Origin: Bryobacteraceae bacterium
GTDB taxonomy: Bacteria; Acidobacteriota; Terriglobia; Bryobacterales; Bryobacteraceae
Reading direction: 5' to 3'
NCBI GenBank assembly: GCA_025350445.1
Contig: JANXXV010000539.1
Span: forward strand, 1-10,871
DNA: 10,871 nucleotides
Shown: positions 6,443-10,871 of the stretch, piece by piece
How the letters are laid out: each line of letters begins with the position of its first letter
Numbering within the stretch: position 1 is the stretch's first letter
The notes under the pieces: generated by a model
What the model saw: only the letters and a program-made list of their open reading frames with translations
The model's database searches: none
What the model was told of the DNA's origin: nothing
Made by a program: the position numbers and the translations under genes

Positions 6443-7464
6443 AAGTGGATCGGTCCATCCCCATCGCCGCGATTCACATGCACTTCCGCTCCTGCGGGAA
6501 TCAACTCCGCCAAGCCTTTCGACACGGCGAAAATAAAGTTCGAAGGTCCGTCCCGAAACCCGCAGCCCCGCAGCGCCGCAATCCACGCCGGATGCAGTTG
6601 ATTGGAGATAATCAGATCCACCCCGCGCTGTTCCAGAAACCGCACCGCCGCGCCCATCACCGCAGCCGCATCCGTGGGCGCAGCCAGACAATCCGCAATC
6701 GACCCAAGCCGCATATTGCCGAAGTACTTGTCACCGCGCATCTGCGTATCCAACACCACCGCCCACCCCGCGGTCCCCACCTTCAAGCGGATCACGGCAG
6801 CATCTCGCGGATAGAACGCGTCCAGCGTGGTCGAATCGCGTGACGCAATCGCACCGTACTCCGCGAAGCTCCCGGACCAAACCGCCTCCGCCCAAGGCAC
6901 AAACAAACCCGTCACCTCCCCTGCCGAGGTCCCCTGCAGTCGTCTCTGCACAAACCACAAACCAAGTGCGCCCAGCCCGCTATCAGCCGCAAGATCCAAC
7001 GCCACCCGCCGTGCCGGACTCTTCCGCAGCACTTGAATATTCCGCAAAAACCCCGCCGCCTTGTTCACCTTGAACAGAAACGGCACCGCCCGCAATGTCC
7101 ATCCCAGAGCATGCAACATCCGCGGCAACGGCTGATCGAACCCGCCCATCCCCAGCGCAAATAGCAGCGGTTCCTGCTTCAACGCATGACGAATCAACTG
7201 CAATCCCAGCGTGGCGTAAGCACGATCCGCCCCCAGCCCTTCCACCACCGGCAGCCGGTAGTGCGCCACATTCTGAGCCTTGCCATGAAGCCAGAATCGC
7301 TGCCGCCCCAGAATGTACCCGCCGCGCATATGGGCATCTTCAACGGCCAGAAAATGATCCGGCGCCGGAACCAATGGAAAATCGAAACCAGTCCCGGCGA
7401 TTCGCGCATTGAACTCACACACCGCCCCCGTCCACTCTTCCGTGAACGGACGAATCGCAATCAT
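6439..7464 (-). CDS. GNAT-fold (FemAB-like, tandem) acyltransferase
   Basis: This 341-residue protein seems to contain two GNAT-like halves. The first (about 1-135) starts MIAIRPFTEEWTGAVCEFN and ends with a strand pattern around GWTLRAVPFLFKV. The second (about 195-320) has a WAVVLDTQMRGDKYFGNMRLGSI core, an AVRFLEQRGVDLIIS helix and a C-terminal GFRDGPSNFIFAV strand. The end reads HVNRGDGDGPIHL. This layout suits acyltransferases that acylate amino sugars in surface glycan loci. The donor could be acyl-CoA, but the ACP gene directly upstream makes an acyl-ACP donor attractive. Start ATG 7464 overlaps the ACP stop as ATGA, and the deacetylase ATG overlaps its own stop in the same way. The acyl group and acceptor cannot be read from sequence. 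No membrane segment or signal peptide is seen. Confidence 0.75.
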   Translation of the reverse strand: MIAIRPFTEEWTGAVCEFNARIAGTGFDFPLVPAPDHFLAVEDAHMRGGYILGRQRFWLHGKAQNVAHYRLPVVEGLGADRAYATLGLQLIRHALKQEPLLFALGMGGFDQPLPRMLHALGWTLRAVPFLFKVNKAAGFLRNIQVLRKSPARRVALDLAADSGLGALGLWFVQRRLQGTSAGEVTGLFVPWAEAVWSGSFAEYGAIASRDSTTLDAFYPRDAAVIRLKVGTAGWAVVLDTQMRGDKYFGNMRLGSIADCLAAPTDAAAVMGAAVRFLEQRGVDLIISNQLHPAWIAALRGCGFRDGPSNFIFAVSKGLAELIPAGAEVHVNRGDGDGPIHL

Positions 7465-7694
7465 CCGGCTTTCGATTCCACCAGCCGGGCAATCTGGCCG
7501 ATCGATTTCATGCGCTCAATCTCTTCCGGTTCAAACTCAATCCCAAACTGCGTCTCCAACGCCAGAATCAGATTCAGATGCTCCACCGAATCCCAACGCT
7601 CAATGCTCTCCGGCGTCGACGCTTCCGTAATCTTTTCTGGCGGAACCCGCAGCACATCCGCCGCAGCCGTCCGCACCTGATCCAAAATGCTCAT
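7461..7694 (-). CDS. stand-alone acyl carrier protein
   Basis: This 77-residue acidic four-helix protein has the phosphopantetheine attachment site WDSVEHL, Ser36, at the start of helix II. LILALETQFGIEFEPEEIERM follows, the standard recognition helix and helix III of ACPs. It would carry an acyl thioester on a 4'-phosphopantetheine arm. A divergent DSVEHL in place of the fatty-acid DSLD(T/S)V form, and its position between FkbH and an acyltransferase, point to a dedicated carrier and not the housekeeping AcpP. I chose ATG 7694, which overlaps the FkbH stop as ATGA; the longer frame from 7748 adds 18 residues that belong to the overlap with FkbH and look unlike an ACP. The phosphopantetheinyl transferase must be elsewhere. 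Confidence 0.92.
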   Translation of the reverse strand: MSILDQVRTAAADVLRVPPEKITEASTPESIERWDSVEHLNLILALETQFGIEFEPEEIERMKSIGQIARLVESKAG

Positions 7695-9481
7695 AGAAAT
7701 CGAATCCAGTCCGGGCACTCCATCGGCTTGGTCAAATCGTAAGACCACCGCGAGCCCTCGCCGGTTTCCTCCACGCGTTCAAATCCGTGCTTAGCGAAAA
7801 AATCCTTCGCCGGTGCATTCTTCCGCGTAGGCAGGAACCAACCCTCCATCCGTCGAAGCCCACGCTCCACAGCCTCCGCGGCCAGACGAGCCAGAAACGC
7901 CGTCTCCACAGTGCGCCCAATTACCCGGCAACTCAGCAGCAGCGTATCGATCTCGCAGACCTCGCCGCGGTCTTCCATGATGGCCACGCCCACCAGGCCG
8001 TTATCGCAGTAGCGGTCCTTCACGCGAAGCGAATAGACCCGCGTGTGTTCGCCAGCCGCCGCAATCTCCTGCCCGCTATACCGCCGCGTAGTCAAATTGA
8101 ACTGGTTCGTCTTCTGCGTCAACTGCGCCACCCGAGCCAGCGTCATCGGAGTAACCAGCGCAACCTCCAACTCCTGTTGCAGTGACCGGTAAAAGTCTTC
8201 AGCCGACCCGCTGCTCTGCCGCAGATCTTTCCGCTCCCGCTCCGCCGCGTAATATTCACCCCGCTGCGCATCTTCTTCCGACAGTGACAACCGCTCAAAC
8301 ACCGGAGCATCCCGCAGCGCCCGCGCATATCCCATCGGATTCAGAGGCAGATCGATCACCATCACTTCCGGAACCTGCTCCCGCACATGTTGCCGCTCCA
8401 CCGGGTTGTCATCCACAAAAGCGATCGAATCGAGCCCGACGTTCAACTCCAGAGCAATCTCCCGAAGGTTCTGCGCCTTCTCAGCCCAGTTGATTTTGAG
8501 ACAAGCCAGATGATGCCGCTGCAGCAGCATTCCCGGATGATTCTCAATCGCCTCCAGCGCATCCTGCGGATTGTTCTTGCTGCACACGGCTAGCAAGATC
8601 CCGCGTGAGTAGAAGTCCAACATCACGCGCTGCACCGCCTGAAACGCAGCGCCGGGATAGTCGGCGCCAAGCTGAATTCCTTCCATGCCGTCTTCGCCGA
8701 TCACTCCGCCCCAAAGCGTATTGTCCAAATCGACAGCCAGCACCTTCGCAATCCGGCCCGTCAACGGATGCAGAAACCGCATCCACTCCTGCGCCAAGTG
8801 GATCAGATGGCCCGCCGCCACCGGCATCCGCATCGTCAACCACTTGCGCTCATCGCGCCAACTCTCGCGGCCGTACCGCGCAACCAGCGCGTCGTAGTCC
8901 AGTACATACACGCCGCGAAACTCGCGGGCCATAGCACGCAATTCCAGATTCAGCCGCTGCTTACCATCCCACTCGCCGCCGTCGATCTGCGAATCCAGCA
9001 CTCCGCGCTCAGGCGTAACCGCACTTTCCACGGTATGCAAAATCAGATGCGCATTACTCCGATCGCGAAACACTCGAAGCCACTCCCGCAATGCTGCAAT
9101 CTCATACGACTGCACAGCCATCACCACAGCCTGCGGCGCAAATGAATAGAGCGAACTCGCGGGCTCCAGAATCTCCTGCGCGTAAGCGTTGAAATCCCCC
9201 AACTGCACGTTCAAATCGATGCCGCCTACAAAAGCCGCGGCCCGCAACACCGGCACCACCGGCTCTACCGTGAATGACCGCAAGATCGCTAACCGGTAGG
9301 GCGTCCACGCAATAGCCCCGCGCAATTTCTCAAATCGCGAAACCACAAACCCAGCCGCGCCCGGACCCGGATCGCTCCGCCACATCTCAGCCAACGCGCG
9401 CGCCGCGGCTCCCGCGGCTCCCTCCCCAACCAACCGGTCGATCTCTTCCCTCAACGGTAGCGCCCCGACATGGAATACCAC
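7691..9481 (-). CDS. fkbH: FkbH-like HAD-IIIC protein (glyceryl/acyl-ACP forming)
   Basis: This 596-residue full-length FkbH-like protein has three regions. The N-terminal region (about 1-235) is a SGNH-like fold typical of long FkbH proteins. The central HAD domain has motif I AVDLDNTLWGG, with nucleophile Asp251 and Asp253, motif II around Ser301 (CSKNNP), and DD at 357-358 (FVDDNPVE). A C-terminal GNAT-like region follows the diagnostic QKTNQFNLTTRRY at 456-468. In studied polyketide systems FkbH takes 1,3-bisphosphoglycerate, removes phosphate and loads a glyceryl unit on an ACP; the free-standing ACP gene directly downstream suits that reaction. The start is GTG at 9481, with GAAGG a few nt upstream, inside the GT2 gene (31-nt overlap). 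Its stop overlaps the ACP start as ATGA. The product being glyceryl-ACP here is inference; other short hydroxyacyl groups are possible. Confidence 0.9.
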   Translation of the reverse strand: MVFHVGALPLREEIDRLVGEGAAGAAARALAEMWRSDPGPGAAGFVVSRFEKLRGAIAWTPYRLAILRSFTVEPVVPVLRAAAFVGGIDLNVQLGDFNAYAQEILEPASSLYSFAPQAVVMAVQSYEIAALREWLRVFRDRSNAHLILHTVESAVTPERGVLDSQIDGGEWDGKQRLNLELRAMAREFRGVYVLDYDALVARYGRESWRDERKWLTMRMPVAAGHLIHLAQEWMRFLHPLTGRIAKVLAVDLDNTLWGGVIGEDGMEGIQLGADYPGAAFQAVQRVMLDFYSRGILLAVCSKNNPQDALEAIENHPGMLLQRHHLACLKINWAEKAQNLREIALELNVGLDSIAFVDDNPVERQHVREQVPEVMVIDLPLNPMGYARALRDAPVFERLSLSEEDAQRGEYYAAERERKDLRQSSGSAEDFYRSLQQELEVALVTPMTLARVAQLTQKTNQFNLTTRRYSGQEIAAAGEHTRVYSLRVKDRYCDNGLVGVAIMEDRGEVCEIDTLLLSCRVIGRTVETAFLARLAAEAVERGLRRMEGWFLPTRKNAPAKDFFAKHGFERVEETGEGSRWSYDLTKPMECPDWIRFL

Positions 9482-10176
9482 CGCACCTTCACCAAATCCG
9501 TAAACGATTTCAGCCCCGCCAGCGCACTTACCTTAGTGCCTTCCACATTGCTCCACCGCACAGGCACTTCCAGCGTCTTGAATCCCAGGTGCTTCGCGAT
9601 GCAAAGGTCTTCCACATCGAAGCTGAATCCATCCAGAATCTGCCGCGAAAACACAGCCTGCGCCGCATCTGCGCTGTACAGCTTGAACCCGCATTGCGTA
9701 TCGCGAAACGGCAAGCCCGTTAAAAGCCGCATCACCAGATTGAAAAACCGCCCGGACAATTCCCGGAATCCGGACTGATGCACCGCCACCAGCGAACGGT
9801 CCAGCGCGCGCGATCCAATCGCCACCGCCCCATTCGCATGCAGAGCCGCATCCAGTAACTTACTCAACTCCTCAATCGGAGCCGACAGATCCGCGTCGCT
9901 GAACAAGACCCACTCGCCTTTAGCGTCCAGCATTCCGTGACGTACCGCAAAGCCCTTGCCCCGATTGCCCGGATTCCGCAGCAACCGCACGCAGGCATGG
10001 GTGCGCCCATACTCCTCCACCACCGCCGCGGTAGAGTCACGGGACCCATCGTCCACCACAATCACTTCCACGAACGAATAGCGGGCCTGCGCCAAAAACG
10101 CGACGACGGCATCCAGACTTGCCGGAAGCCGCTTCTCTTCGTTGTAGGCTGGAATCACAATAGACAGAGAGGTCAA
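9451..10176 (-). CDS. GT2 glycosyltransferase, dolichyl-phosphate glucosyltransferase type
   Basis: From the TTG at 10176 the protein has 241 residues and begins MTSLSIVIPAYNEEKRLP, the expected N terminus of this GT-A family. Further motifs are VVDDGSRDST at 40-49, GNRGKGFAVRHGML at 70-83, the metal-binding D94-A-D96, and DTQCGFKLY near the end, a signature of the Alg5/DPG-synthase branch. It lacks the membrane helices found in some relatives. Family members transfer a sugar from NDP-sugar to a polyprenyl phosphate, giving a lipid-linked sugar donor. The frame is open upstream to an ATG at 10248 and a GTG at 10206, but those add residues unlike the family and lie inside the divergent gene. 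No Shine-Dalgarno precedes any of the three; a TATAAT box ends 6 nt before the TTG. It is the first gene of the decoration operon. Confidence 0.87.
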   Translation of the reverse strand: MTSLSIVIPAYNEEKRLPASLDAVVAFLAQARYSFVEVIVVDDGSRDSTAAVVEEYGRTHACVRLLRNPGNRGKGFAVRHGMLDAKGEWVLFSDADLSAPIEELSKLLDAALHANGAVAIGSRALDRSLVAVHQSGFRELSGRFFNLVMRLLTGLPFRDTQCGFKLYSADAAQAVFSRQILDGFSFDVEDLCIAKHLGFKTLEVPVRWSNVEGTKVSALAGLKSFTDLVKVRWYSMSGRYR

Positions 10177-10811
10177 TGAATAATTATAAAGCGGAGCCTG
10201 CCTCACTTTCGCGCATGGCCATCGGATTTTTGGCGTGCATCGGTGCAATCACCGTTTTGATCTGCGCCACTCCGATAGCTTCTTGGTGGGCCACCCGCCT
10301 CGCCGGTCCATGGGACGATCCCAAAGGCGATGTGCTAATCGTATTGGGCGGCTCCCTGCTCGACCCCGGTTTGCTAGGCACGAACTCCTATTGGCGCAGC
10401 ATCTATGCACTGCAAGCCTGGCGCAGCGGAGGTTTTCACGACATCTTCCTCACTGGCGGCAGCGATCCGCAAAGCCCGGTAGCCACGCTGATGGCCGATT
10501 TTCTGAAATCCCAGGGCGTCCCGGCAGCGGCAATCCACGTAGAAACCAGATCCAACAGCACACGCGAAAATGCGCTGTACTCGAAGCCCCTGCTAGATCA
10601 ACTCCCCGGCACGAAGGTCCTGCTAACCAGCGACTATCATATGTACCGCGCGCGCAGAGTTTTCGAGAAAGCCGGTATCGCCGTCCAACCGCGCCCCTTC
10701 CCCGACGCCCGCAAACGAGGCTCAACATGGATAGGCCGCGTTCCCGCGTTCTACGATGTAGTCATAGAAACGGCAAAAATCGTCTACTACCGCTGGCAGA
10801 ACTGGATCTGA
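10176..10811 (+). CDS. YdcF/SanA-family (DUF218) membrane-anchored protein
   Basis: This 211-residue protein has an N-terminal signal anchor or membrane helix (about 14-36, MAIGFLACIGAITVLICATPIA cut at its charged ends). A DUF218 domain follows. Motifs visible are DVLIVLGGS at 52-60, IFLTGG at 90-95, the E123-x5-T129-x-E131-N132 stretch and TSDYHMYRAR at 151-160. E. coli relatives (YdcF, SanA, ElyC) are linked to envelope integrity and lipid-carrier or peptidoglycan metabolism, but the biochemical activity is poorly defined. Placement beside glycan genes suits an envelope role. The ATG at 10176 has GAGG 3 nt upstream, an unusually short spacing; ATG 10215 (residue 14) is an alternative start directly before the helix. 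It is transcribed divergently from the GT2 operon, and no terminator with a T-tract follows it. Confidence 0.85.
   Translation: MNNYKAEPASLSRMAIGFLACIGAITVLICATPIASWWATRLAGPWDDPKGDVLIVLGGSLLDPGLLGTNSYWRSIYALQAWRSGGFHDIFLTGGSDPQSPVATLMADFLKSQGVPAAAIHVETRSNSTRENALYSKPLLDQLPGTKVLLTSDYHMYRARRVFEKAGIAVQPRPFPDARKRGSTWIGRVPAFYDVVIETAKIVYYRWQNWI
10183..10188 (-). promoter_or_regulatory. candidate -10 box of the GT2-FkbH-ACP operon
   Basis: A perfect TATAAT on the minus strand lies 6 nt upstream of the TTG at 10176, in a short A+T-rich patch within G+C-rich surroundings. Transcription would start at or next to the TTG, implying a leaderless message. The hexamer at 17-nt spacing (CGAAAG) is not a convincing -35 box, so the call is tentative. 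Confidence 0.35.
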
Positions 10812-10836
10812 ACGACAGACCAGATGCAGAAGGACG

Positions 10837-10854
10837 GCGGACGCCCTCGTCCGC
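10837..10854. repeat. perfect GC-rich hairpin (possible dispersed palindromic repeat)
   Basis: GCGGACG and CGTCCGC form a 7-bp perfect stem around a CCCT loop, 26 nt after the YdcF-type stop. No run of T follows, so a Rho-independent terminator is unlikely. The form resembles short palindromic units scattered between genes in some G+C-rich genomes, but only one copy is visible here. Confidence 0.4.
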
Positions 10855-10871
10855 GCGTGGCCCCCGGGCCG

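Noticed and set aside
6443..6691. 83-residue N-terminal extension of the polysaccharide deacetylase
   Set aside because: It is a Gly/Arg/Ser-rich shadow of the acyltransferase gene. The CE4 family N terminus (MYHDV) begins just after ATG 6442, which also forms an ATGA overlap.
7695..7748. 18-residue N-terminal extension of the acyl carrier protein
   Set aside because: It lies wholly inside FkbH coding sequence and does not resemble ACP helix I. ATG 7694 gives the normal 77-residue ACP.
7787..8185. + strand open frames opposite FkbH
   Set aside because: They are rich in Arg, Gln, His and Pro, typical of antisense shadow frames in G+C-rich genes, and no start signals were found.
1..10871. CRISPR array, rRNA, tRNA, insertion sequence or prophage genes
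   Set aside because: No regularly spaced repeats, no RNA gene folds or conserved rRNA segments, and no transposase, integrase or phage structural motifs were seen on either strand.

Overview
The window looks like the chromosome of a G+C-rich soil-type bacterium. Protein style, codon use and gene content resemble Acidobacteriota (Bryobacterales/Solibacter-like), but this is an impression and not a database result. It is a cell-surface glycan (exopolysaccharide or O-antigen type) locus interrupted by a short accessory islet.

Left part (1-3407, + strand): the tail of a probable O-antigen polymerase/ligase membrane protein, then an AsnB-type glutamine amidotransferase/asparagine synthase, then a GT4 glycosyltransferase. 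The first two are 3 nt apart and the last two overlap by ATGA, so this is the end of a + strand operon entering from outside the window.

Middle part (3605-5626, - strand): an accessory islet. It holds a HEPN-like orphan protein, a ParD-like antitoxin with a RelE/ParE-type toxin, and a VapB(AbrB)/VapC(PIN) pair. Both toxins look damaged: the RelE/ParE toxin by an in-frame TGA where the family has Trp, the PIN toxin by an apparent one-base deletion in its last third. Both antitoxins are open. The gaps at 3408-3604 and 4253-4453 hold nothing I can name, apart from a small TGGACGTCCA palindrome at 3430-3439 and a weak promoter candidate.

Right part (5669-10176, - strand): a compact five-gene operon transcribed leftward. 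The order is GT2 glycosyltransferase (dolichyl-phosphate glucosyltransferase type), FkbH-like HAD protein, stand-alone acyl carrier protein, GNAT-fold acyltransferase, NodB-type polysaccharide deacetylase. Junction overlaps are 31, 4, 4 and 4 nt. The natural reading is a glycan-decoration module: FkbH loads a three-carbon acid (glyceryl, by analogy with known FkbH enzymes) on the ACP, the acyltransferase moves it to a sugar amine or hydroxyl, and the deacetylase may expose the amine. This is inference from gene order and families. Divergently on the + strand is a YdcF/SanA-type DUF218 membrane-anchored protein; its start codon and the most likely GT2 start share one base. The last 60 nt hold a perfect GC-rich hairpin without a T-tract.

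The two most notable points are the FkbH-ACP-acyltransferase-deacetylase cassette next to sugar transferases, and the adjacent pair of toxin-antitoxin modules in which each toxin, and neither antitoxin, is broken.
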